From Sambucus nigra (lineage: Eukaryota; Streptophyta; Magnoliopsida; Dipsacales; Adoxaceae), in contig OX422220.1 of the NCBI GenBank assembly GCA_949130495.1, positions 122,077,810-122,141,809 on the forward strand: a DNA stretch of 64,000 bases. Direction: 5' to 3'. The notes under the pieces were generated by a model. It saw only the letters and a program-made list of their open reading frames with translations, had not been told where the DNA came from and did not search any database. Below, one piece after another: positions 45,041 to 56,680 of this stretch. Within the stretch, counting starts at the first letter, position 1. The number at the start of each line of letters is the position of its first letter. The translations under genes and the position numbers were made by a program.

Positions 45041-45420
45041 GAATCACTCAAAACCACCTCTCGATCGGATAGTTATATAACCACACAAATCGAAATAAAC
45101 CGTTTCGACCACATCTTTGGCTCTTTAGATTTCGAACATGAAGTCCCCTTGGTCATTTTACCTTTTAAACGGTATTCTAGACTAGACGTGACATTACTTC
45201 CAATGAATAAAATTGTCCATTTAAACGAGGCTTTGAATTCCTTTAGAATAAAATAACCAAGTGTAAGGGCGAAAATTATGTTTGCTACGACTAAGAAGGA
45301 AAGTTTCTATTAAAAATTTGTCTATTAAAATTATCCATTTCGGTATTTAGCAATATATGCGAGACAAGACTTATAATGTATACATCATTTTTCAATGTAC
45401 CAAAACAAATAAAAGATATT
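44438..45420 (-). pseudogene. Ty1/copia integrase (copia element, middle part)
   Basis: On the minus strand: LEYRLKGKMTKGTSCSKSKE then WSKRFISICVV near 45200-45100 (family: CLEGKMTKxxFxxKGxRAxxxLxLVHTDLCGP, integrase core start). ELMNHLKKFGIISQLSTLG follows near 44880 (GGEYLSxEFxxFLKxxGIVSQLTPPGTPQ). The C-terminal part is WKETSxLDLITEVRIFVCYP and SLYHAPKLKKV near 44600-44470. A (TA)n tract at 45009-45040 interrupts it. It has the same strand and family as the RT at 21940-22984 and the gag at 55685-56540, which flank the two large insertions in the correct order. Everything is heavily mutated. Confidence 0.78.
45009..45040. repeat. (TA)16 microsatellite
   Basis: An uninterrupted TA run of about 32 bp within the copia integrase remnant. 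Confidence 0.95.
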
Positions 45421-45963
45421 TGTATCACCCCACCTAATTAAATATCGGATGATCAATCCTTTATTAAATTAAATCAAAGTGTCCGGTTGGTTCATTCTTA
45501 GCATCACTGTCGAAAAACAATTCTTTTTTTATTATTCACCTAATAAATAATTAAGCTAAGTGTCCAAACATTTAATTTTATAGATTAAGTTCTATTGTTA
45601 TGATTTAATATAAAAACTATTCCCCAAAACACGAATAATAATATTAAATACCAAACCATCCAAGTGGAATAAACATACTAAATGAATCAATCCAAATAAA
45701 ATATCCCAAATCGAAGGACAATGTAATATTCAAAAGCAATCCCAACTAAAACAGAATACCGAAATAAAAAAAAGAGTACAAATCTCTCTGAACTAGATAA
45801 GACTCGAAATGGCCGACACCTGCCCTATCTAATAATGACTAAATAGAAGACTGAGAAGACAAGGATGAAGTCTTCCACTGCAAGGACCATCAACTCCCAC
45901 ACTAACTGCAGCACGTCAAAAGTCCAAAGATCTAAGCCCGACGACCCTGTGATTGGGCACCTG

Positions 45964-45966
<3 letters not shown>

Positions 45967-45996
<30 letters not shown>
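45967..45996. repeat. (TA)15 microsatellite in element 3 LTR
   Basis: A 30 bp TA run at the same LTR position as the 53249-53304 array in the partner LTR. That array is longer and ends in a CA run. Confidence 0.95.
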
Positions 45997-45998
<2 letters not shown>

Positions 45999-46784
45999 AG
46001 AAAGAAGCTATGACAAGAAAGGAGTCAGATCCCGAGTGTAAAATAGCTTTAAAATAGTTTAGGAAGTATTTAAAATGATTACGAGTTGATGTTACATACA
46101 TGTTAGTACCTCGACACTCACTTGGGAATTCTCACCCCTCAACTAGTGTGCATGCCTAACGCACAACTGAACTAATCTAGATAAAGCTAACCCAATTCAC
46201 GAGTCTAGCCCAATTCACTAGACTAACCCAATTTCTCCTCACCAAATTCTATTTCAAGTAATCACATAACTATAGTTTATATCTCATATCCTTTTCTTAT
46301 AAATATATTAATTCATTTATGTTCATCTCAATACCAACATAAGTTCACAATCACTAAATTCACTTAACATTATTAATCACAGGTACGTATATATATCACT
46401 CATAATATATAAACTAATAGGGCACCCCATATAAACCTATGGTGCTGGCATAATCTGCTATCAAGTCCCCGTATCTCTCGTACAAAGGGAAACACTAGTC
46501 CTAAATCACTCTCGATCTGTATTAACACAAAACACACATATTGGAGGTGAAGCATAATTCCCAGTCAATAAGAGGTCAACACATACCCTCACGTATCTTA
46601 GGACCATATGACTGTCATTCTCAGATAGCCTGTATCCAGGGATCCTATGTTCTAGGTTACAAGTCAATATCCCCCCATAAAGGTCATATCAAGATAAGAT
46701 TGTCCCGATGCGAAAACCTCCGTGATAGCAAGTAGTTTGGATATGATTAAACATAAATTTTCACACAATATACATATTCATACA

Positions 46785-46788
<4 letters not shown>

Positions 46789-46861
<73 letters not shown>
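46789..46861. repeat. (TA)36 microsatellite in element 3 LTR
   Basis: A 73 bp uninterrupted TA run. The partner LTR has only a TA run of about 20 bp and scattered AT at the equivalent place (54044-54090), so this array expanded after insertion. The ORF crossing it (Ile-Tyr repeats) is an artefact of the array. Confidence 0.97.
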
Positions 46862-46863
<2 letters not shown>

Positions 46864-48454
46864 CATTTTTCATATGGGTACCCCCACGACTCATAACATA
46901 TTCTAACCAGAAGTGGCACGTAGTGCCCGAATTCTACGTAATTAATTCATTCTTTTATTTTCTCAATTACCATAAATTTGCGAGTACTTCTCGATTCTCG
47001 AAGTGTATCATTTTAATGAATATCAAATCAATCAAAGTACCTTCTCTACCCTACTGGTCTACGTCGTCATCGACTTGCATAATCCCTAATTTATCACACA
47101 CGCAATTATAACTCATTTTATACCCTCGTAACCCTACGTTTAAATTCCATATGAAATGTACTACCCGGACCTTTTCCATAACCCTACTGGTCCATCTCGA
47201 ATCCCATTATAATATTTAAGTTATATGTAAGGGTCCTTATACATTGGGGTTGGATTAACATTTAAAAATAATGAAGATTCAGATTCCAGGAGGAGTCAAT
47301 CGATCAATGAAACGGGTCGATCGATCGAGCATGTATTGGCTCGATTTCAACAATTCTTCACCTACGATTTCATAAACTTAAATCCTCAAAATCTCTATTA
47401 ATTTGTCCCAAACTCCCAAACAGCCAAACCAAAAGTTTTACTATCCTAAGTACATGATTTCTAATGTAAAACAAATATAAATTCATCAAGGGTCATCAAT
47501 TAAAGGGTTAATTCAAGCTAATTCACCAAGAACCCTATTTTTATCATCATGTTCAATATCCTCATAATAGTTCTAGATTTCAATCTCTACTCGACATCAA
47601 TTTCGTAGTTAAATCTTCTACATATATCAATATAGTTGTTCTAACATGGTTTCTCCTCGAAATTATAATATAAATCTCCCAAACAACATTATTTTTACAT
47701 GAGAAGATGAAGTTATATCTCCTATACTAGCATGGATGTATTATCAACTCAAGAACAGCAAGATATATACTTGCCTCAATAATGAAGGTCTTAATTACTT
47801 GGATTTAAAGGTGTGTCTAAGTTCCTCTTCCTCCGATCAACATTTCGGCGGTGTTTGTGATGAGAACGGTGCAACTAGCATAATCCTAGCCTTGGGAAAG
47901 CTCCTGACCTCTCTCCTCTAATGTCTTCTATGATTTTTGTTTGTTCTAACCCTAGAATACAACATCTAACAATAGATATATCTTTATAATTTTCGTCCAT
48001 AATTGAGGCCTAAAATTAGAAATTACCAAAATGCCCTCCCGAGTTACCGGTTAGGCCTAAAAACGTCTCGAGATCCAAACTAAACTCCCGAGTATACTTT
48101 TCTGACTATCTCGACCCTATCAGACACATTGGCACACTCGAAATGACCATATGGGTGACTTAGAATGTATTTTACTTTATATCTCATTAATTTAGTCCCG
48201 ATTCGACTGACACGCCCGTCCCAACTTAATTTCTATAACTGTCATATTATTCACTCGCGACGATTTAATAAATTCAATCTCATATATTACTTAAATCATT
48301 TAATAATATTCAACATAATTCTCACCAACAATTACTAACTCTCATCACGCCAGTAAATATCTATTTTAAAATTCGAATTAATATTAAATTAATTTATCCC
48401 AATTTAATTTATTTAATCCTATAATTAAAGGTCATAAAAATACGAGGTATTACA

Positions 48455-48468
48455 TACTTCCCTCTTAC
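48455..48468 (-). other. Polypurine tract of element 3
   Basis: The minus strand reads GTAAGAGGGAAGTA immediately before the LTR terminus TGTAATACC, matching the layout of element 2 (GCAAGGGGGGAAG). Confidence 0.75.
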
Positions 48469-48479
48469 AATGGAATTTC

Positions 48480-49620
48480 ATCCCGAAATTAAGAAAAAGT
48501 ATACCAGATAAGAACAACTCGACTCTATGTCGTGCATCGCATCCTCTCGCTCACGAGTAAACTACTCTGTATCGCCCATACATTACACGATCAAATACCC
48601 TTAATAATTAACACCTCACGTATGTTCGTTTTAATTTCCAAGTTACCCTGTCACGTAGGTTCTTGTCCAAGCCATATTGTTTAAGTTTCACTACTTAAAC
48701 TTATTTAGATTTCGCTATCTAGCCTTCTACTATTCACACCTTAGTAGATTAATCGTTCTTTTAATGCATACAATCTCATCTCGCGACAATCGCACACAAG
48801 TAGGTCATTTGTGTAGTATATATTTTTATACACATTATATACTCTAAGTATAAACCCATCTCTAATTTTCGCGATAGGACTTGGTCCCCCACATTTAGTT
48901 AACAAGCAGGCCTACCATGCCATACCTCAACTGACACTATGCCCAAACGTGAACTTATATGAGTTATTGTACACAAACTCAACTCATGGAAGGGATTGCT
49001 CTCAGCCTCCCCTAAGTTTAAAAGTTACACATATAGTTTATTTTCCCAATATCTTATTAGTCCGCTTGTTCTGCCCATTCATCTGCAAATAAGAGGCCGT
49101 ACTCAACCACACTCGGTCCTATGGCATTGCGATCCCTCTTCCAAAATAAAAACAATATAACCTCACTATCTTGGTTATAAAGATCTCGCTTACTGTCCCA
49201 TAGTATGATCAGTCCTAACTACCATAACGTGAGCTACTTTGGTCAACCGATCCACTATCACCATATAGTATCGTGAACCCCTCCATGATAAAATACTAGG
49301 AATTCATTCCCATTACTACTTAGGAATTCCTAATGTTTGAAGAAACCCCAATTGGTTTCGGATGATCCACCCTTTACCTAAAGACGGGTGACCCATTGTC
49401 AAATGGATTTTAGCAATATTTCTCTCAATTAAATCCCATCACCGCAACATTTATGACATGATACATCTTAGTTCCTCTCAAATGTACTTCAATTCTTGAT
49501 CTATGTGACTTTTACTCACCGTGTGTTACAAATCCTTCCCCTCGTTCTATAGATAGTTTCTCGTGAAACGTAAGCCTCTGACAAATCTTACAAAATAGAC
49601 TTCAACTTCCTTAGTTAAAT
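48480..49620 (-). pseudogene. Integrase remnant of element 3
   Basis: On the minus strand: VKGGSSETNWGFFKH near 49370 (family VKAEHQRPAGLLQPL), SRYYMVIVDRLTKVAHVMVV near 49260-49200 (WVIVDRLTKSAHFIPV). Then near 49100-49000 comes MNGQNKRTNKILGK and LPxVEFVYNNSYKFTF (GQTERVNQxLEDML..LPLVEFAYNNSY), and a segment near 48560 (REDAMHDIESSCSYL) resembling the end of the chromodomain tail. The zinc module lies near 49560-49430 in poor condition. Stops are frequent, and the catalytic Asp residues cannot be placed with confidence. Confidence 0.72.
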
Positions 49621-51350
49621 GATGTCAAACTCACACGATAATTATCATATTCTGCCTGATACAAAGCCATACTCGTGGACATTTGGGGAATGGTGGTCCT
49701 AACTGATATAAATGATCGAAAACGAAAAGAGACACGTTGTGTGCTACTATGATAAAAACTAACTAAAATCGTCAATAACGAGTTTAGAGCATCGGATTTT
49801 CATAATTTCAATGAACAAGTTCATAATACTTCCATTTCCACAATAATGATTACAATAAAGTTTCTCTCAAAAATAAAATTCTCCAACTAAAAGCACTCCA
49901 CTAAATCATACATCAAAAGATCTGCCAAATCCATGTTCTAAAATAGTTCTCCAAAATAGTCCATAGCATCCCAATCCACGCCAACCTGCCCCCTTACAAG
50001 AAAATACGGGGAAGTAATAATTATAGCATGAATAGATGTCAATGATAATTAACAAGATGAATAAATCACAATAATAAGAATCGCATGTACAAATCAAATG
50101 CGTAACTCAAGCATTATATCAATTTATTTCTCAACTTGTACATATACTTTATCCCATAATTTCCAAAGGTTGACAAAATCAAGATTTAGTCACTTAGGGC
50201 TCCCATACACCCTATGTCTCGCGCATTAATGCACATTTCAAATATAATTATCTTAAATCAATCTTCACATCAGGATTAGGTGACTCTACTGGCCTTAAGC
50301 ACAACATAATTATCAATTCTGATTATATTCTCATATATGTACATTAGTCAAAGTACAAAACCCATGTAATAATATCCAAACATCTCTCTAACTCTCGACG
50401 TTTGCTAGTTTCATTTGTGGGGTGTCCCCCCGATACACTACTAACTAACATTACCAGTCATCGAGATGCATAAGGACCTCAGTCCATAAGATGTAAATCT
50501 CCGTATGTTGACATACAAGTCTACGCATCCACTCCAATGTCCCTAAAAATAACATGAAACATGGTGCTCTCACTATCCCAAATTCTTGGCGCTATATATA
50601 TATAACGAGTTTTATCACTTGCTCGATACGGAACATGATATATCCTAAGTCACGTCTAAATAAATCCCTATGCACCGGGATTGCGTATAACTAGGCAACT
50701 TATTCATTGAAGTCTACGATATCTTGAATTTTTCTTATATATATATATGTATACATATATATAGGCCCCATCCCTATTTCAGTTGGAACCTCACCAAAGT
50801 AATATTACTCACCGAGAGTATTCAACACGATAGTCTTATCGCCTAATCTACTATCGTTCAGACATTCCGTAATTAATCAGTACACCATACCATAATAAGA
50901 TCGACTTTGCTATTTCAATGCAATAATAATTTATAACAATAAAATATGCCGTTAGTGCCCACCGGCTCACTCACGGGTGACATCTAAAAGCCCCGTTACC
51001 CATGACATATACATTCATAACCAAACTATTAAAACCAACGTACCCACTAAACTCGACTCGCACGCGACTTATAGTGTTAACAATTAATATATGTATTAAG
51101 ACACACCCATGATATTTGGACTAATCCTTTTATCGTGAGGATGAAACAACAATTTATCAGTCTTAACCCAATCGTAGGGTCCCGTCACGTAGTTGTCAAC
51201 CTAACCCATGAGCATTTGCAATCATTATGCATCTAGGATTTCATCCAATAGTTACCCCCTCCTCTTAGTGTGCAATATATAATGCTCTGCTACTTACACA
51301 CCCATCACTGAAATGTTATCTCAAAATATCTAGGCCTCAATTACGACCTT
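49621..51350. other. Element 3 internal stretch with no recognised content
   Basis: AT-rich sequence with a palindromic TATATATATGTATACATATATATA at about 50740-50763 and no frame that I can match to gag or pol. The RT and RNase H genes should lie here. Instead the stretch looks like LTR-type or intergenic DNA, so either pol was replaced by foreign sequence or the rest is too decayed to see. A 63-residue minus-strand ORF at 49906-50097 has no recognisable domain. Confidence 0.5.
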
Positions 51351-52690
51351 ACTAACCTCCCTTTTATTTTTTTGTCCCCGTCGAGCATCAAATACCATAA
51401 ATTTACCACTCTAGGGTTGTAAATTCCTGGCCCCAACTCTCTCGCCCACTTCCTCCGGTGGATATCTCACTCCTCTCGTTAATATGTATGCCGCCACGAT
51501 TTACCATTCTCAATCTTATCAATTGCACTTATCAACGTGGACACATTCAACACTGGTAGTTCCACTCTCTTCACGTGGGGAAACTTTCTGAGATATTTCC
51601 CATTACTGGTCCCAATGACCATTTTGGAATGTCCTTCTCCACCGGACTAGGCAATCTTAGCTCCCAATTGCTATTTTCGTCGTTCGATTGGCTCCACTAG
51701 TACCATGGACCATGTTATCGACCCTGCTGGTCTTGGCTGAATTCATTACTTCTTAGTAAGGGCTTAAATAGGTTCCCCTACTGGGTATACATTCTGGTAA
51801 TGTTTCACTATCACTAATGAATTCAATTTTATCCATCAACTAGGTTTTCCCAACCCTACGGGCTTCCCTTCTTTTGAAAGCGATTACAAATTTCTTGACG
51901 ACATTGACGCAAGTCGTCTTTGTCATATATCTCACCCGTATTTGATTATTTAACTCATGAGTCCTTTTGCAACAAGGAACTATTCTTAATTTCTATATAG
52001 CCCTTAGTCGACGGGTAAGGAGTTTGTTAAGCCAGTTGACTTCTCTCTTGGGTTGGGATTTCTTTCTTGCCCATAAGAAATATGTTTCGAATTCCCCTTC
52101 ATAACCCATTCAAATAGACGATTTCACGATTGAACCGTACCTGAATTTCTCATTTAACTTCACACATACTTCTTCATGGGAGGTCTTACTCTCATCCCTT
52201 TAGAATTTCCCTATGAGAAAAATATCTTCCAAAATTTTCAAGTCATGGGTGTTACTATACTATACCCTACATAATGGCCTTGGATTTCTTCCTTCTTGAA
52301 AATCCTTCTGACTCCCTCACCCTTCAATAATAGTGCCGGGTGAGTTTGTAATGGCACAAACGTCATCTACGACGGTGTTTCGAAAACTGTAACTCCCGAG
52401 CGATGCCTTTGTTGTTCTCATCCTGAACAACAATTTTGGCGAGTTCTATCTCAGTCACCATTTCCCCTAAACCTCTTTATATCTTTGGATGAGGCCGCCT
52501 CCTGCTGTTCTTCTAATGACCCTCGCTAGTCATCGATGCCTGCCCGAGCTCAAATAATAATCGCTTCACTTATATTTCCTGGCAGGAGTACATAAGTCGT
52601 AATACACAAAGGAATATAACATCCTAATAATAGGTATCTACATCAAAGAACGCTACGTTGAAACGTAAAAAGCCGTACAGATCCTAAGGA
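51351..52690 (-). pseudogene. Unrecognised coding-like stretch at the gag position of element 3
   Basis: Longer stop-poor runs occur on the minus strand here than further left, for example MGYEGEFETYFLWARKKSQP near 52110 and NKLLTRRLRAI near 52020. They follow the primer site where gag should be. I could not match them to a gag core motif or a zinc knuckle, so gag identity is by position only. Confidence 0.3.
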
Positions 52691-52694
52691 CCCT

Positions 52695-52712
52695 AGAACC
52701 TGATGCTCCGAT
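52695..52712 (-). other. Primer binding site of element 3
   Basis: The minus strand reads GGTATCGGAGCATCAGG, one change from GGTATCAGAGCATTAGG found after the element 2 LTR. It marks the inner end of the right (5') LTR. Confidence 0.75.
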
Positions 52713-53242
52713 ACCCCTAATTAAACACTAGGTGATCAGTCCTTTATTAAATTAAATCAAAGTGTCCAGTTGATTCATTCTTAGCATCACTGTCAAAAAA
52801 TATTTTTTTCCTTATTAATCACCTAATAAAAAATTAAGCTAAGTGTCAAAATATCTAATTTTATAGATTAAGTTATATTATTATGATTTAATATACGAAA
52901 GCATTCTCATGAACACAGATAATAATATTAAATACCAAACCATCCAAGTGGAATAAACATACTAAATCAATCAAGCCAAATAAAAATCCCAAATCGAAGG
53001 ACAACGTAATATTCAAAATCAATCCCAACTAAAAAAGAATACTGATATAAATAAAGAGTACAGATCTCTCTGAACTAGATAAGGTTGGAAATGAGCGACA
53101 CATTCCCTATCTAATAATGACTAAATAGAATACTGAGAAGACAAGGATGAAATCGTCTACTGCAAGATCTTGCAACTACCACACTAGCTGCAGCACGTCA
53201 ACAGCCCAAAGATCTAAGCCAGAATCCCCTGTGTCTGGGCAC

Positions 53243-53304
<62 letters not shown>

Positions 53305-55684
53305 AGAGAAAGAAGAGATGGCAGGAAACGGGTCATAACCTGAGTGTAAAACAACTTTAAAATAGTTTAGCAAGTATTTAAAATGCTTACCAATTGATAT
53401 TACATACATGTTAGTACCTCGACACTCACTTGGGATTTCTCACCTCTCAACTAGTGTGCACGCCTAACGCACAACTAAACTAATCTAGATAAAGCTAGCT
53501 CAATTCACGAGTCTAACCCAATTCATTAGACTAACCCAATTTCCCCTCACCAAATTCTGTTTCAAGTAGTCGCATAACTATAGTTTATATCTGATAACCT
53601 TTTCTTACGAATATATTAAGCCATATATGTTCATCTCAATATAGACTTAAGTTCTCAATCATTAAATTCATTTAATATTAATTATTCAATTTTATCTATG
53701 TACAAGCATTATAGATTAGTCACAAGTACATATATTTATCACTCATAATATATATACTAATAGAGCACCCCATATAAACCTATGGTGCTGGCATACTCTG
53801 CTATTAACACAAAAGATAAATATTGGAGGTGAAGCACAGTTCCCAGTCACGAAGAGATCAGCACATACCCTCACATCTCTGAGGGCCGTTTGGCTGTCAT
53901 TCTTAGATATCCTGTATCCAGGGACCCTATGTTCTAGGGTACAAGTCAATATCCCCCATAAAGGTCACATCGAGATAAGACAGTCCTGGCGCGGAAACCT
54001 CCGTGAAAGTAAGTAGTGTGGGTATGATTTAACACAAATTTTCACACAATATATATATATATATTCATACACTCATAAATATATTTACATTTTTCAGATG
54101 GGTAAACCCACTACTCATAAAATATTCTAATCATTCTTCGTCATTAATTCATTCTTTTATTTTCTCAATTACCGTAAATTCGCGAGTACTTCTCGATTCT
54201 CGAAGTGTATCATTTTAATAAATGTCAAATCAGTAAGTGTACCCTCTCTCCCCTACTGGTCTAAGTCGTCATCGACTTGCATAATCCCCAATCTATCACA
54301 CACGCAATTATAAATCATTTTATACCTTCGTAACCCTACGTTTAATTCCATATGAAATCGTATTACCCGAACCTTGTCCACAACGCTATTGGTCTCTCTC
54401 AAGTCCCATTATAATATTTAAGTTATGTCTAAGGGTCCTTATACATTGGGGTTGGATTAACATTTAAAAAGAAAGAAGATTCAGTTTCCAGGAGGAGTCG
54501 ATCGATGCATGAAAAGGGTCGATCGATCCAGTCAATCGATCGACATTCTTGAGTCGATCGATCGATCGAGCATGTATTGGCCCAGTTTCTACAATTCTTC
54601 ACCTACGGGTTTCATCAGCTTAAATCCTCAAAAACTCTATTAATTCGTCCCAAACTCCCAAACAGCCAAACCAAAAGTTGTACTATCCTAAGTACATGAT
54701 TTCTAACGTAAAACGAATAGAAATTCATCAAGGGTCATCAATTAAAGGGTTAATTCAAGCTAATTCACCAAGAACCCTAATTTTATCATCATGTTCAATA
54801 TCCTCATAATTGTTCCACATTTTAATCTCTACTGGGCATCAATTTTGTAGTTAATCTTCTAAATATATCAAAGTAGTTGTTCTAACATGGTTCTCCTCAA
54901 AATTATAATATAAATCTCGCAAACAACATTATTTTTAAGTGAGAAGATGAAATTATATCTCCTATACTAACATGTATGTATTATCAACTCAAGAACAGAA
55001 AGATAGATACTTGCCTCAAGAATAGAGGTCTGAATTCCTGGGATTTGATTGTATGGCTGAGTTCTTTTTCCTTTGATCTACATTCCGGTGGTGTTTGTGA
55101 TGAGAACGGTGCAACTAGCATAATCCTAGACTTAGGAAAGCTCCTGATCTCTTTCCTCTAATGCCTTCAGTGATTTGTGTTTGTTTTAACACTAGAAGAC
55201 AACCTCTAACAATAGATGTTGCATTATAATTTTCGTTCATAATTAAGGCCTAAAATTGGAAATTACCAAAATGCCCTCCCTGGTTGCCGATTAGGCTTAA
55301 AAATATTCCGAGACCCAAACTAAACTCCCGGGTATACTTTTTTGACTATTTAGACCCTTCCAGACCCATTGGCGACTCGAAATGATCGTACGGGCGAGTT
55401 AGAATTAATTTTACTTTATATGTCATTAATTTTGTCCCGACACGCGCGTCCCGACTTAATTTCTATAAGTGTCATATTATTCACTCGTGAAAATTTAATA
55501 AATTCAATCTCATATATTACTTTACTCATTTAGTAATATTCAACATAATTATCACCAATAATTAATAACTCTCGTCACTCCAGTAAACATCTATTTTAAA
55601 ATTTGGATTAATATTAAATTAATTTATCCCAATTTAATTTAATTAATCCTATAATTAAAGGTCATAAAAATACGGGGTATTACA
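52712..55684 (-). repeat. 5' LTR of element 3
   Basis: About 2973 bp, ending GGGGTATTACA at 55684. Compared with the left copy it lacks about 60 bp near 53800 (the stretch with CCCCGTATCTCTCG at 46467). It carries an extra block of about 38 bp near 54520-54560 containing additional TCGATCGA motifs, and it differs in microsatellite lengths. The inner boundary is set by the primer site. Confidence 0.9.
53249..53304. repeat. (TA)n(CA)n microsatellite in element 3 LTR
   Basis: About 43 bp of TA followed by about 13 bp of CA. The partner LTR has a 30 bp pure TA run at the same place (45967-45996). Confidence 0.95.
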
Positions 55685-56540
55685 ATATCCCAGTTTTATT
55701 AAAAATAATTTTATTAAAATAATCGAATATCTGTTCAAAACCATTATGGAAACTGAAATGACTTTTTTTTGTAAAAACTTGGTACATTAAATAAGTTTCC
55801 TATTTTAAATTTATCTCAATGCCGAAATCTAATAGGATATCATATTTCTAACATTGATGCCTTATTCTTGTTTCCCATTATAAGGAACATATCTCTTTCA
55901 AGCCAATGCTCGGTAACCTGGAACCTCTAGAAAGAGTTTCAGTCCTGATTTCTGGTTCCCAAAGCTACAAACGAGGTTGTTATAGATCGAACCATAAATC
56001 ATGAATTAACTTTTAAGGGATAAACTAATACCATGTCCTATTCCTTATAGAGCTAGGACAAACTCGACAATGTTGTTATAGAAGTTCTAACTACTTACAG
56101 TGAAAAAACCCACCTTCTGACTTTTTCACTTCTATTGGGTAATATGAACATTCTTAACCCGAAATCGTTTCACCTGAGACATGGCCTTATCCTTCCACCT
56201 CCCTTTTTGAAAATAAGTAAATCTCTTCACGCCAACTAACACCATCCTTTGGCTACTAATGATGCTCATTCTCGAACTACAAAACGGATCTGGGTTTCCC
56301 CTTCATATCCAATCCAAAGATTCCCTATTTCAATCAATTATGAAGACCATTTTAAGAACATGATTCTCACTTGAGCATAATCACCAAACATCAGTATTTA
56401 CAAATTCCCATTGACCAATTTATTAAAATAAAAAATGTGCATACAGAACTTCAGCGCTGAGGGGACTCGATATACACAACACTTAATTTAAAAGAATTAC
56501 AATAAGTTTTCAAATAACTTGATTTCGTGATTAATACCAT
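55685..56540 (-). pseudogene. Ty1/copia gag C-terminus to integrase N-terminus (copia element, 5' part)
   Basis: On the minus strand: FTYFQKGRWKDKAMSQVKRF then KKSEGGFFHCK, with a second Cys pair further on (QHCRVC), a decayed version of the CFFCKKxGHxxxxC zinc knuckle near 56105-56060. Downstream come LKEICSL and RNMISYxIS (family: RNIISVSCLDxxGF), and near 55780-55740 KKSHFSFHNG (CSIYHNGMxYG). These are the blocks just before integrase in Angela/Tork-like copia elements. The reading stops at 55685, where element 3 begins, and continues in the right order at 45420. Upstream, CGGATGGTATTAATCA near 56530 may be the decayed primer site. Confidence 0.7.
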
Positions 56541-56610
56541 CCGTTGGGGGCCCAAACAAAGCTGACGCGAGGAGTTATTAACATCACAATTTTAAGACAT
56601 TGATTGAATT

Positions 56611-56625
56611 TGTAATACCCCATAA

Positions 56626-56676
<51 letters not shown>
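56611..56676 (+). repeat. LTR-like start followed by a (TA)n array
   Basis: TGTAATACCCCATAATTTTA resembles the terminus of element 3 (TGTAATACCYCGTATTTTTA) but lies on the opposite strand, 0.9 kb away. A TA run fills 56631-56676. It may be the left end of a further gypsy LTR; no primer site or partner is seen downstream. Confidence 0.4.

Positions 56677-56680
<4 letters not shown>

Larger units (their letters stand above)
45421..48454 (-). repeat. 3' LTR of element 3
   Basis: A 3034 bp sequence aligning with 52712-55684 over its whole length. It carries two TA arrays (45967-45996, 46789-46861) and, near 47290-47330, CAATCGATCAATG and GGTCGATCGATCGAG motifs. A 62-codon + strand frame at 47736-47921 recurs, still open, at 54976-55161 in the other LTR. 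Confidence 0.92.
45421..55684 (-). mobile_element. Gypsy element with 3 kb LTRs, internally reduced (element 3)
   Basis: A 10,264 bp element with LTRs of about 3.03 and 2.97 kb around only 4.26 kb of internal sequence. It is flanked by ATATT (45416-45420) and ATATC (55685-55689), a 5 bp target duplication with one change. The outer termini are TGTATCACCC and GGTATTACA. The Met-type primer site is next to the right LTR and a polypurine tract next to the left LTR, so transcription runs on the minus strand. The internal part has an integrase remnant at its 3' side. I recognise no protease, RT or RNase H, for which there is little room, so it is a deletion derivative. LTR ends, primer site and polypurine tract resemble element 2. 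It interrupts the copia element between its gag/integrase start and integrase core. Confidence 0.88.

Noticed and set aside
46722..47111. 129-residue ORF with a long Ile-Tyr repeat
   Set aside because: The repeat is a (TA)36 microsatellite inside an LTR; the frame is open only because TATATA lacks stops in this register.
53176..53409. Minus-strand ORF with Tyr-Ile repeat, and its counterpart at 45916-46101
   Set aside because: Both cross TA microsatellites in the two LTRs of element 3 and have no domain outside the repeat.
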